Source of the DNA: Kingdonia uniflora
Lineage: Eukaryota; Streptophyta; Magnoliopsida; Ranunculales; Circaeasteraceae
DNA length: 64,000 bases
Assembly (NCBI GenBank): GCA_014058105.1
Contig: JACGCM010000012.1
Span: 1,798,001-1,862,000 of the forward strand
Reading direction: 5' to 3'
Notes under the pieces: generated by a model
Database searches by the model: none
Seen by the model: only the letters and a program-made list of their open reading frames with translations
Told to the model about the DNA's origin: nothing
Made by a program: the position numbers and the translations under genes
Shown: piece by piece, positions 31,987 through 43,879 of the stretch
Layout: every line of letters begins with the position of its first letter
Position numbering within the stretch: position 1 is the first letter of the stretch

Positions 31987-34900
31987 CAGTGGCAGATGTA
32001 GGTAGAGCTCAGGGTGGGCGGCCCTGAAAAAAAAATTAGATTCCAGACATTAATGTTTGCATCTTCATTTTTGTCCACCCTGATATTTTTTATTACAAAG
32101 GGTACCATCACTTACCTACTCAATAATCAAAAGTTTAACATGTCGATCTTGTAATTGAGGACCATGCTTAACCAAAGAGTTGCATCTCTCATCTTCCCAA
32201 AATTAGATTTCATCTCCTCCAGGCTTCTCTCCTCTTCAGCTCTTCCCAAAATCAGATTTCATGTCCTCCAAGCTTCTCTCCTCTTCGGTTCTTCGCAAAA
32301 TCAGATTAAATCATCGAAGATGACGAAGAGAGGAAAAATCAGATTAAATCATCGAAGATGACGAAGAGAGGCAAAATCAGATTAAATCATCATAGTTACA
32401 ATTTTAGTGGTAGTGAGTTTCCCTCTTCCTCTTTCTCTCTAAAATACAATGATGTTATTAGTGAGTTTCCCTCTTCCTCCCAAATCTCTAAATTAATCAC
32501 ATTTTAATGATTGTAGAACTTGCATTAGGGAATTTTGGATCACCATCTTTACTGATAAAGCATTAGAGATCTTAGATAATAGTTAATTAGCTATCACTTC
32601 TCATTGTTCTCAAGTAACTTCGTAAGTCATTTTCTCATATCTCAATTTAATTTATTCTTTTATAAATTAGGGATGTTGATGATATTCTAATTTTTATGGA
32701 TGATTTACAATTTATGGATGATAAATGATAATCTAATTTTATAAGTATAAATCCAAGACTCTTATTTTTATGAATGATAATCTGATTTGCATTGGAGATC
32801 TTTGTTTGAGTTAAGTGATGATTTTATTTCTTGTAGTAGTTATACAGTCTGCGCTGAATTTTTATAAGTATAAATCCAAGACTCCTCCTTTAGATAATAA
32901 TCAAGATGACAATGTAGTTTCAGACCCAAAGCAAGATCATGTAAATGTTGTCTTGGCGGATCATCCAATTCCTACGAATGTTAGTTTGAAGTGGGGCCAC
33001 ATAGAAGCTGACTTGGTACCTCCTGGTTGTGTGAATGTTGTTTTGACGGATAATCCTACGAATACTTGCTTGAAACGGGGACATTTTGATGTTGACTTGG
33101 AAGCTCTTTCGGCAGATCCTGGTTTACGAACTCTAATTTCAGATTACCATCCCAATACGACAAATGGTCCACAATTTCATGTAGAGTGGTACAAAGAAGG
33201 CCTTAAGTGGCTGGAATGCAGTGACCATTCATGTTAGATTTTTTACTTGTACTGTTACCTTTTTTAGATGGTAAAGGACTGCAAGGCAGTTGCAATACTT
33301 TTGTAAGAAAGGGTTTTCAAGGTTGGAAAAACTAAAGTAAACTTAAAACTCATGTTGGAGGGCTGAATAGTGCACACAACAAGGCATATATAAATGCACG
33401 AAATTTGATGAATTCAAATTAGGGCATTATTGCAAATTATGAAATAGGAGTAAGCAAAGAGCGAAAGAAGAATCTCATTCGTCTACAAGCAACGCTTGAT
33501 TGTATCAAGTTTCTTTTGCGTCAAGGCTTAGCCTTTTGAGGCCATGATGAATCAGAAGAATCTATCAACCAAGGGAACTTTCTTGAATTGTTACGATATA
33601 CCACTGCACACAACAAAGAAATAAATGAGCATGCTCTTGAGAATGCCCCTGCAAATTATATAATGATTGCACCTGATATTCAGAAAGATCTTGTAAATGC
33701 CGCCGCGGTAGAAAAACCTAAAGCTATTATTCATGATTTCTAAGATGAGTTATTTGCTGTTATGGTGGATGAATCGCGGGACATATCAAAAAAAGAAAAA
33801 ATAGTGGTTGTTTTGAGGTATGTGAATACAGATGGATGTATTATTGAACGTTTTCTTTGAATTGTTCATGTTATGGAAACTACAACAATATCTTTAAAGG
33901 CGGCACACGAAGGTTTATTGTCTGAACATGGATTGAACTTATCAAGTGTTTGTGGAGAAGGATATGATGACGCAAGCAACATGTAAGGTGCGTATAATGG
34001 TCTTGAAGCTCTAATATTATGAGAAAATAAATCCACATTTTCTATTCACTATTTTGCCCATCAACATCAATTAGGACTTGCTGTTGTTGCAAAGAATCAC
34101 TCCTAAATAGATTTGTTGTTTAATTTGGTCTCAAAGGTGATTAATATTGTTGGAGCATCTTGCAAGAGGCTCGACATTCTCCACAAGAAATATAGTGATG
34201 ATGTTATTGAAAAACTCACAAAATGTGAACTTCAAAGTTGAAAAGGTTTAAACCAGGAAACTAATCTCAAACGAGCTAGAGATACTCGTTGGGGCTCACA
34301 TTACGGAACGTTAACTAACTTTGATTTTAATGTTCTCTTATGTGCTTAATGTCTTTGAGATTGTTAAATTAGCCCCCGCACACTTGGTTCATAAAGGTGA
34401 AGCAAACTTTTAGGCATGACAAATAACTTGTCTCAAGCATTGCAAAGAAAAGATCAAGATATCGTGAATGCCGTATCTTTAGTAAAAGTGTGCAAGAAAG
34501 AGTTACAGGACATGAGAGACAATGGGTGGGAAGAATTGCTTGATGAAGTATCTTCTTTTTGTTCTGAGCATAATGTTATTGTTCCTAATATAGAAGCTAA
34601 CTTTGTAGCACGGGGTCTATCTCGACGCAATATTGAAGTAATCCCAAATATGAAACACTATCGTTATGGATATGTTTACACTGTAATAGATCATCAGTTA
34701 CAAGAGTTGAACGATCGCGTTAGTGAGGCAAATACAAAGTTACTTCTTGGCTTAACATGTTTGAATCCCTCAAATTTATTTTCTGCCTTTGACAAGCACA
34801 AGTTACTAAACCTTGCTCATCTTTATCTGGCTGATTTTTCACGATTCGATCTTAACACGCTTAAGGATGAGCTTGACACATATATAATAGATGTGCTGAC

Positions 34901-35393
34901 CAATAATAGGTTTTTAGAAGTGATTGGAATTGCCAACCATGTGAAGACGATGGTTCAGACCTAAAAAAATCTTATTCACCTGCTAGTTTTTTTGCTCCTA
35001 AAATTGGCGTTAATCTTTCCAGTTGCTACTGTCAATGTTGAAAGAGTCTTCTCTGCCATGCATATCATAAAGACTCGATTGCGTAGTCAAATGAGAGATG
35101 AATTGTTGAATGATTGTTTAGTTACATACATTGAGAAAGAAATTTTCAAGGAAGTAAAAAATGAGGCAATTATGCAACGGTTCCAGAAGATGAGGCCGCG
35201 TCGAGGACCAATGTGAGAAATCTAGTATCTTCGATATAATATTATAATAAAAAATTTGACGAAAAGTATTTATGTATAATTTTGATTTTGTGAGATATAT
35301 ATTATGATTTATTTGTTACATGATTTTTTGACTAGTTGACTTTGACTCGTACCCCCCCCCCCCTCCTCAACAAAAATCCTGGATTCGCCAATG
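31987..35393 (+). mobile_element. hAT element carrying a decayed transposase, 3.4 kb
   Basis: The left end is CAGTGGCAGATGTAGG, and the reverse complement of the right end is CATTGGCGAATCCAGG. These are degenerate inverted copies of a common plant hAT end. The flanks give a weak 8-bp duplication, GCTATTGC (31979-31986) and ACTGCTGC (35394-35401), matching at 5 of 8. A hAT transposase pseudogene fills the interior in the expected orientation, and a C-run (about 35352-35363) lies near the right end. Confidence 0.78.
32815..35216 (+). pseudogene. hAT transposase, TTF-type/ZMYM1-like, decayed
   Basis: The N-terminal part (32815-33237) contains Y-H-P-N and V-E-W-Y-K-E-G-L-K-W-L-E-C-S, the entry to the TTF-type zinc-finger region. 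Between 33238 and 34415 family blocks appear in changing frames: R-Q-G-L-A-F, N-Q-G-N-F-L-E-L-L, H-N-K-E-I, V-D-E-S-R-D-I-S, V-V-L-R-Y-V-N, V-G-A-S-C-K-R and D-T-R-W-G-S-H-Y-G-T. The frame 34416-34964 is open for 182 codons (L-S-Q-A-L-Q-R-K-D-Q-D-I-V-N-A, S-A-F-D-K-H-K-L). After an in-frame TAA it continues into 34992-35216 with the hAT C-terminal dimerisation signature V-E-R-V-F-S-A-M. The protein would cut and paste DNA; the many breaks rule that out here. Confidence 0.88.
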
Positions 35394-35401
35394 ACTGCTG
35401 C

Positions 35402-35762
35402 GGTATGCAACTTATTGTCGATCAACAATGGTGGAGCAGACAAGATACTCAGGTTTCTTCCTCTTTCTCAAATGGGAATTATTAGAGATAAAAGTCCTTC
35501 TTTAGTCATTTGGGAGATTTGAAAGGCAATGTGTCCCTATATGTACAACAACTTTCCTATACAAGTTATTAATATTTTCAGTAAGGTGGTTCAATGGTTG
35601 TATGATTGAAGTTTCTTTCACGTTTAACTTATAAATTCTCTAAAGAATTGCTTAGACTATGTTGGATTATAAGAATTTTTCATAGAATCAAATATTATCA
35701 TCATAATAGTATACATTGAAAGATTGAGATTATAAAAGCTAAGTGAAAGTGCTTACCAGCTG
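35402..35762. other. Spacer
   Basis: AT-rich. No gene or repeat ends recognised. Confidence 0.35.
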
Positions 35763-36115
35763 CAGGGGCAGTTTTTTTTTTTTTTTTTGGGGGGGGTCTA
35801 GGGGTGTCGGGCACCCCCACTTTTTTTTTGAGATATTTTTTTTACATGTAAAGCAAAACAAAAAATTAAAAAAAGTTATGTATGCAAGGGGTTTGGCATC
35901 CCTCTAAGGTCATCCCAATTGATTTTTAAGCCTAAATTTTCTCACCACTTCACCCCTCTCTCTATTTCTTTACTTTACTATTTTTCTTTGTCTAACTTCG
36001 TAAGCAAAATCAATAAAAGATCCATTAACCGCTTAAAAAAAATTTGGGGGTGAAATTTTTTTTTTGAGGCTCCGTCCCCAACACCCCCTAGTCTAGAATT
36101 TTGGCTCCGCTCCTA
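35763..36115. mobile_element. hAT-type MITE, 353 bp
   Basis: The left end is CAGGGGCAG and the right end, reverse-complemented, is TAGGAGCGGAGCC. An 8-bp duplication with one mismatch flanks it: ACCAGCTG (35755-35762) and ACCAGTTG (36116-36123). The interior has T- and G-runs and a repeated 'gggtgtcgggcacccc'-like block near the ends. No coding capacity. Confidence 0.75.
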
Positions 36116-36192
36116 ACCAGTTGGACTAGAGAAATAGTAGGACTCAACAACCACAACTTTTTTAAAACCAAGGTCCCTGATTTCTTCTTATT

Positions 36193-36721
36193 TGTTCCAG
36201 AAGGATCTTAAGAAGAAGGGATTTTATGCCAAATTAGCCAAAGTCGTTCGAACGAGGTTGAAAGTCGTTCGAACGATCCAATTCCACCTCTTTGAAATTT
36301 GGCCTAGGAAACCCAATTTGTTCGAACGACTCCCATTTTTGATCGAACGAATTTTTTCATGCTCTCTAGAATTTAGCCCATAGAGAATTTTTGTTCGAAC
36401 GAGTTATCAACTTTCTAGGGTCTTAGACCAATTAGGCGTAAAGTCATTCGAACGACTTTGGCGTAGTTTATGATTTTTAGGTGTAGTTTTGCCTCGAGAT
36501 CCATTCTTTTATTATTTCTAGTTCCCTATTATATAAATGGAACTTAGGTTATTTTCTAGGGTGATGTTAGATCTAGAAAAAGTTCTGAGGAAGAACTGAG
36601 GGTTTAGAGTATTATCATTGTAATTACTTTGTTTTTAGCAATTGAATATCTTATTTTCCCCAACCAATTGGTGTTCTTTGTTCTTTTCTGCTAACAAAAG
36701 GGTTTCTCTTCGTATTGTGGA
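36193..36721 (+). repeat. 5' LTR of the plus-strand Gypsy element
   Basis: Contains repeated CGTTCGAACGA-type palindromes (about 36247, 36271, 36319, 36393 and 36449) separated by about 25-75 bases. A TATATAA box-like sequence lies at about 36532. Shares long identity with 41383-41910. Confidence 0.92.
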
Positions 36722-36810
36722 TTAAATGGTATCAAATTTCCAGTTACGATCTTCAGGGGTTGAGTGTGGTTTATGGTCTTTATACGTAACCATCTCATGT
36801 AAACAAATGA

Positions 36811-38029
36811 GAAGCTAGTAAGTCTGTTAACGATTCATCGCAAACCTAATTCGAAGAAGAAGGACGATTTAGAGATGGACGATTCCAGCGATCGACTCAC
36901 GACTTTGGAAATGATAGTTTCTGACCTAACTTCTACTGTTGGGGAGTTAGGTGAATAATTGTGTCTTACGAACCTCGCGAAGGCTTCCGCTTCGGCGATA
37001 CAGCGAGGCCGCCCGAGGAAGAAAAGGGATCTGGAGGTGGATGGAGACGTGGATAATACAGAGATTGATAGTGATTCTAGTAATGCCGAATCCGTCAAGG
37101 AGTGCTCGGGTTTTGGTAAGTCAATGAATCTTATGCGTAATATTCGTATTGACTTTAAGATTAAAATTTTGGTATTTGATGGTTCAGTCGATGTCGAGAA
37201 GTTGGATAATTGGTTAGATAGGTTAGAGACCTATTTTTCTATTTATAAATATTCTGACGCTCAGAAAATTTGTTTATCTACTTTGAAATTTGAAAGTCAT
37301 TCACTAACGTGATAGAAAACCTATCAGAAATGACATGATGTCAGAAGTCTGAGTTGGAAGGAATTCAAACTTTTGGAAAGGAAACGATTCTATCAAATTA
37401 GGTATGAACAGGAGCGATGGTACAAATGGCACAAATTGTGCCAAAGGTTTGGGCAATTCATACAACAATTCATTACAGAGTTTCATAGCCAAGCGTTGGT
37501 TTTGGATATTGATGTGGATGAGTACGAGGTGTTCAAAAAGTATACGAGAGGTTTGTCAGAGTCCATTAGAAGAGAGTCAAAGCTCTTTAATGTGGATAAT
37601 ATCGAGGATGCTACCGTTAAAGAAATTTCCATTAAAGGCAAGTACTTAAAGAGTGACAAGAAAGATGATAAGAGCAAGTCGGGGTACAAATCTACTTGGA
37701 AGTTTGATCAGAAAGGGAAGTCCAAAGAAGAAGGGTCTTCATTCAAGGGGACTATCTGTAGTCATTGTAAGACTAATGGGCACAATTCAGATAGATGTTG
37801 GAAACTTCACCCCGAGCTTCGGTCGAAGGAGGAGAACGGTAAGAAAGAGAAACGTGCACTAGCCGCAGCGATTGTGGATCTTCCAGATTTAGATAAGCCA
37901 AAACCTAAGCTTACTTTAATATTTAACCAACTTCTAGCTATCTACGAGGCAAGTCGGGAAGAGCTTTTTTATGTCTACATTCAAGTGAAGCTGAGCTTAT
38001 TCGAGGCCATCATTGATCTAGGTAGTTAG
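36811..38029 (+). pseudogene. Gypsy gag pseudogene
   Basis: One frame continues from K-K-K-D-D-L-E-M-D-D-S-S-D-R-L (about 36850), through a stop near 36958, to the capsid-like part 36961-37312 (I-K-I-L-V-F-D-G, L-D-N-W-L-D-R-L-E-T-Y-F). A second part, 37373-38029, has R-F-G-Q-F-I-Q-Q-F and ends with a zinc knuckle C-S-H-C-K-T-N-G-H-N-S-D-R-C (CX2CX4HX4C). Stops lie near 36958, 37310 and 38029. The N-terminal part matches 48383-48159 of the inverted element. Confidence 0.85.
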
Positions 38030-38509
38030 AAGAATTTAATTTCAGAGGCGGTGGTGAAGAAGATGGGTTTGGCTACTGTGGCTCATCCTAAGCCGTAAGG
38101 TTTGGGTTGGATTTAGAAAGACGCAGAGTTGAAGATCACTAAGCAGTGTACGTTCAAGTTTGCGATTACTGAGAAGTTTATTGACGAAGTGATATGTGAA
38201 GTGGTTCCGTTGGACGAATGTCAAGTCATCTTGGGTAACCCTTATCTTTGTGACCAAGATCCAATCCTTTACCGCAGAGCTCGCAAGTATCGTCCTGTGA
38301 AATATGGGATGGAGTTTCATATTAATGCGTGCAAGGAACATATCACTACCAGTAATTTGGTAACAACAACTCAGGCGAAGAGGTTGGTTAATGCGAACGG
38401 CAAATTTGTATTGTTGTTGGTGCAACCGGTTCAAGAGGGTCCGTCGGCTAAGTTGTTATCTACTTTGGTAATGTCTCCTAAGCAACAAATTGATATAGGG
38501 GAGTTGTAA
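37990..38509 (+). pseudogene. Gypsy aspartic protease remnant
   Basis: A-I-I-D-L-G-S at about 38011-38029 stands where the catalytic D-T/S-G-S is expected, so the motif has changed to D-L-G, and a TAG follows. The open frame 38129-38509 continues with F-K-F-A-I-T, C-Q-V-I-L-G-N-P-Y-L, the flap-to-C-terminal region of retropepsins. The protease would cleave the Gag-Pol precursor; loss of the motif argues against activity. Confidence 0.75.
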
Positions 38510-38519
38510 GAAGAGAATG

Positions 38520-39770
38520 AAGACTTGTATCTCGGCATAGAAGGGATGCTGTGTAAGAGGGATGTGGAGCATGATATCACCTTGGTGACTGGTGAGCCAC
38601 TACCCAATATTGGGTTATATCGGACTTCTGTTACAGAGTCTGATGAGATTAAGAAATAACTACATGAACTCCTGGAGAAATGAGTTATTAATCCAAGTTG
38701 CTCACCATGTAGTTTACCGGTGTTACTGGTGCCAAAGAAGGATGGGTCTTGGACGATGCATGTGGATTATCGGGCGTTGAACATGATCACAGTAAAGAAT
38801 CGTTATCCGCTTTCAAGGATTGACGAGTTTTAAGATGAGTTGCAGGCAACACGGTTTTTCACCAAGTTGGATCTTAGTCGGGTTGCCATCAAGTTAAACT
38901 CCAAGAAGAAGATACTTAGAAGACAGCGTTCAAGACCAAACAGGGATTATTTGAGTAGTTTGTGATACCCTTTGGGTTATACAATGCTCCGGTGACGTTT
39001 ATGCAGATAATGAATGAGGTACTTCGTGCTTTTATCGTTGATTTTGTGATTGTATATTTGGATGATATCTTAATATATTGTCATATATGGGAGAAACACC
39101 TTGGGCATTTACGTAACGTATTGGACGTGCTGCGATCATAATAACTTTTTTTGAATGGGAAGAAGTGCGAGTTTGGGAAGAGGGAGCTAGTCTATTTGGT
39201 ATTTATTTTTGGTGGCGGCGAGCTTAAGATCGATCCAGAGAAGGTCTCGGTCATTACTAATTGGCCTCGACCCTGTACAGTGACGGAAGTGAGGATTTTA
39301 TGGGTTTTTGTCAGTACTTACAGAAGTTTATCTGGCATATTTCACAAATCGTCGCACCGTTACATTCTTTGACGAAGACTGGGGTACAGTTTATGTGGGA
39401 AGAGCACCATGAGAAGACTTTTTTGTTACTGAAGCAAAAGATTACAGATGCACCAGTGTTATCATTGCCCAATTTACATCAGCCTTTTGAGGTCGAGACA
39501 GATGCGTCAGACTATGCATTGGGGGTAATCCTTTTACAGGATAGGAAGCCGGTTGCTTACCATTATGAGATGTTTACAGGAGCAGTACGCAACTATCCTA
39601 CCTACGATAAGGAGTTCTACGCGTTATATCAATCATCGAAACATTAGCGGAGTTACTTATTGAGGAAGGAGGTTCTGGTACATTTCGATCACAAACCATT
39701 ATAGTTCTTATCTATGCAGTCCAAGCTTTAACAAGCTCACCATATGAAGTTGATGTTGTACCTTTAGCAT
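38520..39770 (+). pseudogene. Gypsy reverse transcriptase and RNase H
   Basis: RT blocks: [17 protein letters not shown] (about 38697), V-D-Y-R-A-L-N (about 38763), F-F-T-K-L-D-L (about 38855), V-Y-L-D-D-I-L near 39052-39072 in another frame, and a G-G-G-E-L-K-I-D-P-E-K block near 39212. RNase H lies at 39380-39650 with V-E-T-D-A-S-D-Y-A-L-G, P-V-A-Y-H and Y-P-T-Y-D-K-E-F-Y-A. Frame changes occur near 38910 and 39260. It copies element RNA in intact relatives; here it is broken. Confidence 0.86.
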
Positions 39771-39779
39771 TTTACCTTA

Positions 39780-41382
39780 TTGATCAAGTATAAGAAAGGA
39801 GTGGACAACAAGATGACTGATATGTTATCTCGACCCCCATTACCAACTATTTTCGCTTTGTTGGCAGCTATGCAGATCCAACCTATTGTTTCTTCTGAGT
39901 ACGTTTTAGGGTATGACGATGACAAGGAGCTCAGTATGATTTATGAGAAGTTCCTGCAAGGCAAAACATGCGAGTATGTTTTGAAGGATGATTTAATTTA
40001 CAGAGGTAGTCTACTATGTATTCCCGAAGGTGGAGACCATTTGCAGCAGTGGATTCGAGAGGCACATTGTTCCCGGGTGGTAGGTCATTTTAGGGTTGAG
40101 AAGACTCTTTTGAATTTGCTGTGTTATGCCTATTGGGCAAAGATGCAGGTAGATGTTGCTCATGTGGTTTGTAGTTGCGTGCTATGCAGCACATCGAAGC
40201 CTTCCAATAGGAAGATAGGACTGTACTTACCATTGTAAGTTCATAGTTGACCTTAGGAGAGCATTTCGATGGATTTTATGGGTGGTTTGCCCATGACCAG
40301 GTGTAAGAATGACTATTTGTTTATGGTGGTGGATCGATTCAGCAAAATGATTGTTCTTATTCCATGCCAGAAGACGGTTACCGGGGAATGAGCAGTGCGA
40401 TTATTTTTTAGAGACATCTAGAGGTATTTCGGGGTCCCTTCTTCTATTATTTATAGTAGGGATAGCCACTTTTTGGGGCATTTCTGGAGATCGTTATGGG
40501 GGACGATGGACACTAAGTTGAAGAGAAGTACCACTTTTCATCCACAGACTAACGAGCAAACAAAGGTAGTTAATAGTACTTTGGTACATTTATTTCAGGG
40601 ATTCTATTCTAAGCATCCAAAGACTTGGGATGAGAGTTTACCGTATCTTCAGTTTACATTCAACTAGGCAATTCATGATTCCACTTTGAAGTCTCCATTT
40701 GAAGTTTGTTGGGGTACTTGCCGCAAAGCCCTTTTGATTTGGTGTTTAGTCTTGGCGACAAGACGGTGTCAGGGAAGGAGGAAGAGGAGCAGGTTAAAGC
40801 TCAGCATTTCATTCAGAAGATAAGCAAGGTTCATGAGGCAGTTGAAACCTAGTTGAAGAAGACTCAAGTGAAGTATAAAGCTCGCCACGACAAGTATCGG
40901 GTTGAGTATACTTTTCAAGTAGGCGACCAAGTTTGATTGCATTTAGGTAAGGAACGGCTTAAGGGGGAAGGTTAGAAGCTCAAACCTATCCGTTATGGTC
41001 CATTTTTTATAATCAAGAAAATTGGTGACAATGCATTCCAGTTGGATTTGCCACCTTTCATGAAGATGTATTCGGTGATTAATGCCGAACATTTGAAGCT
41101 GTTTGAGCTGTCTCTTTTAGATTAAGACTCTACAATTGACACTCACCTACCGTCAGTTGATAACTTATGGATGGAAAGAGAAGATCCATTGCAGGATGAT
41201 GGTATTCTAGAGAGGAAGGTTCAAACTACAAGACGAGGTGGTATTGAATCGTTCCGAGTTGGGAAGAAGGGTCAGCTACCGAGTAAGTCGAAGTGGTACA
41301 GTAGGGAAATGGGCACCGCTGTATTCCCACATATCCAGTTCTAGCTTGGGCAGGAGCTCAAAGCTCCTAAAGGAGGGAGCTA
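39780..41382 (+). pseudogene. Gypsy integrase with C-terminal tail
   Basis: 39780-40238 is open: D-M-L-S-R-P, then the zinc-binding H-C-S-R-V-V-G-H-F...C-S-C-V-L-C (HHCC type). The catalytic core is broken across frames (M-D-F-M-G-G-L at about 40270, D-R-F-S-K-M near 40330, then 40473-40667 with H-P-Q-T-N-E-Q-T-K-V-V-N). The C-terminal part (about 40920-41200) reads G-P-F-F-I-I-K-K-I-G-D-N-A-F-Q-L-D-L-P. A basic tail (R-V-G-K-K-G-Q-L-P-S-K, about 41256-41290) ends just before the 3' LTR. Whether the tail derives from a chromodomain I cannot tell. Confidence 0.85.
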
Positions 41383-41910
41383 TGATCCAGGAGGATCTAA
41401 AGAAGAAAGTAATTTTTATCAAATTAACCAAAGTCGTTCAAACGAGGTTGAGAGTCGTTCGAACGACCCAATTCTACCTCTCTAGAATTTGGCCCAGGAA
41501 ACCCAAGTCGTTCGAACGACTTTTTTCATGCTCTCTAGAATTTAGCCCACAGAGAATTTTTGTTCGAACGAGTTGTCAACTTACTAAAGTTTTAGATCAA
41601 TTAGGCGTAAAGTCGTTCGAACGAGTTTGGATGCCGTTCTAACGACTTTGGCATAGTTTGTGATTTTTAGGCGTAGTTTTGCCTCGAGATCCGTTCTTTT
41701 ATTATTTCGAGTTCCCTATTATATAAAAGGAACATAGGTTATTTTCTAGGGTGATGTTAGATCTAGAAAAAGTTATGTGGAAGAACTAAGGGTTTAGAGT
41801 AATATCATTGTAATTACTTTTTTTTAGCAATTGAATCTCTTATTTTCCCCAACTAATTGGTGTTCTTCGTACTTTTTTGCTAAGAAAAATGTTTCTCTTC
41901 GTATTGTGGA
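41383..41910 (+). repeat. 3' LTR of the plus-strand Gypsy element
   Basis: Begins TGATCCAGGAGGATC and ends GTATTGTGGA, followed by the TSD TTATT. CGTTCGAACGA-type palindromes recur at about 41431, 41455, 41509, 41563 and 41611. TATATAA lies at about 41722. Confidence 0.92.
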
Positions 41911-42264
41911 TTATTCTTAGTGATAAAAAAATTATAGAAAAAGAAGTACTTACTACATATAAATACACAGAGAGAGGATCCAAATTGGACTTAAATTATA
42001 ACAACAACTTTGTTTCTTTTTTCATAATTGTGAAAATACAGCTTTGCTTCTTGGTACAACTAAGTTTACTATTTATGGTACAAAACTATGCCAACCTATC
42101 ATTGACATAATTTTTTAGCTTTTTGCTTTACGGGGGTTTTATAAAACCTTGTGATTGGTAAGTTCAATTAAATAAGTTTACATTTTCAGTTAACAAACGA
42201 CACAACAAATGCAATGTAAATGAGATATTCAAGTTCAGGTCCTTTGTGACATGTTGAGTAATAC

Positions 42265-42912
42265 TAGGGTTGTTTTCGGATCGGATTGTAAATGAAGCTT
42301 TTTAGAAATTTTCCAATTTTTTTCGAATATCAATATTGCATTCCGATCCGACTTTTTTCAAAAATTCAAAAATTAGTCTGAATCGGGAAAATCAGATTTT
42401 CGGAATCAATTTTTCAAAATCCGAAAAATTAAAAAAATTTGGAGTAAAAATTCTGAAAAATTGAAAATTTAAGATAATATTTGTGAAAATAATGAATCTT
42501 TAGCTTTTTTTATGTAAAATTAAATATAATGTTCCCAAATCAAAATATCCAACCCTTACTCATACAATGGTAACATCACCACATCTCTATCTAACAAAAA
42601 TAACCATTTGATTATAAAGAATACATTAAATATTGAAAAAATATATTAGGAAAAATTGGATCGGATGTTATTCTGAAGAATCGGATCGAATATTATTCAA
42701 AAAAATTGGATCGGATTTTATTCGGAATAATCGGATCGGTAATTTCAAAATATCATAATAGCAAAAGGCTATCTAATTCCGATCTTATATTTTTCAAAAA
42801 AAAAATTAGAAATCAGATTTTCGGAAATCGAAAACGCAAAATAGGGTTTCAAAATTGGAAAAAACATATCCGATTTCGAAAAATCAGAAGTTCGAACAAA
42901 GTTGCAGCTCTA
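42265..42912. mobile_element. hAT-type MITE, 648 bp, with GGATCGG repeats
   Basis: The left end is TAGGGTTGTTTTCGG and the right end, reverse-complemented, is TAGAGCTGCAAC. A perfect 8-bp duplication AGTAATAC lies at 42257-42264 and 42913-42920. The interior has repeated (A)TCGGATCGG-containing units (42658-42745) and inverted AAATTCC/GGAAATT words. No coding capacity. It sits in the roughly 1.25-kb gap between the two inverted Gypsy elements. Confidence 0.9.
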
Positions 42913-43156
42913 AGTAATACTAATACATATTGTAAACTACATAGGATGAATTCCTCTCTGTTATAGATAACAATTAATTTATTGTATCATTAAAGCACAT
43001 AGAATTAGATTTCTAAACATGCAAATGAATCCGTATTATCATAACTACAAGTTTATCCACTCGCTTACAGCAATCAAATGTCTTGATAAAACCAAGATAA
43101 TATGAAGAATTCATCAAAATTCATTGTCCACCAAACAATACAAGCCCAAATATTAA

Positions 43157-43746
43157 TCCACAATCGAATTAGAGACTCCTTTGAAGAAGAATTAACAAAG
43201 ACAGAAACGAATTTGGTGAGATAAATTTCCCAATAGGAACTTCTATTGCTCAATTTAATTGATTACAATGAATTACTCCTAAACCAAATTCAAAGTAATC
43301 TTGGATCTCTCTCTCTTTTCACACTGCCTAGCCTTGCTCTTAAATAGGTTACAAGTTTCCTAGTTACAATATAAGACTAAATTGCCCTTAAAACGACCTA
43401 ATTTTGAAGTAGCCGCGATAGTCGTTTGAACGATTTCCCCAATTAAGTATATAAACTAAGACAACTAGTTTGGTCTTTTGGAACCCAGAGTCGTTCGAAT
43501 GACTCCAAATTTCGCTCGATCGACTTCCCAAATAAGCTTAAAAAAAGTAGCAGAAGGTTTGCTTCTTATTGTCTTTGACTCGTTCAAACGGCTCCAAGGC
43601 TCGTTCGAACGACCTTGACAAATTTACCTAGAATCAGCAACAGACGTCTGGCTTGACTTTTCTTCTACTCGTTCGAATGGCTCTAAGGCTCATTTGAATG
43701 ACTTGACATCTTTTAAGTGTTTTAAAGTTTAGATCCTCCTGGATCA
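43157..43746 (-). repeat. 3' LTR of the minus-strand Gypsy element
   Basis: On minus it starts TGATCCAGGAGGATC, preceded by AAAAGGGGGAGC (polypurine tract), and ends CGATTGTGGA. It carries CGTTCGAACGA/CATTCGAA-type motifs (about 43433, 43489, 43570-43600 and 43668-43690). The matching 5' LTR fragment is 48388-48602. Confidence 0.88.
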
Positions 43747-43879
43747 TGGCTCCCCCTTTTAGGAGCCTTAAGCTTCTGCTCATACTAGAACTGGAGATGA
43801 GGAAAAGTGGTCGTGCCCATTTCCCTGTTGTACCACTTAGACTTTTGGGTAGTTGACCATTCTTCACAACTCAGGATGA

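Larger units (their letters stand above)
36193..41910 (+). mobile_element. Gypsy LTR retrotransposon, complete, degenerate, 5.7 kb
   Basis: The LTRs (529 and 528 bp) start TGTTCCAG/TGATCCAG and end GTATTGTGGA. A perfect target duplication TTATT lies at 36188-36192 and 41911-41915. TGGTATCA at 36727-36734 is a primer-binding site of the initiator-tRNA-Met type. AAAGGAGGGAGC precedes the 3' LTR. Order gag, protease, RT, RNase H, integrase is that of Gypsy. Numerous stops break all domains. It is closely related to the inverted element at 43157-48602. Confidence 0.93.
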
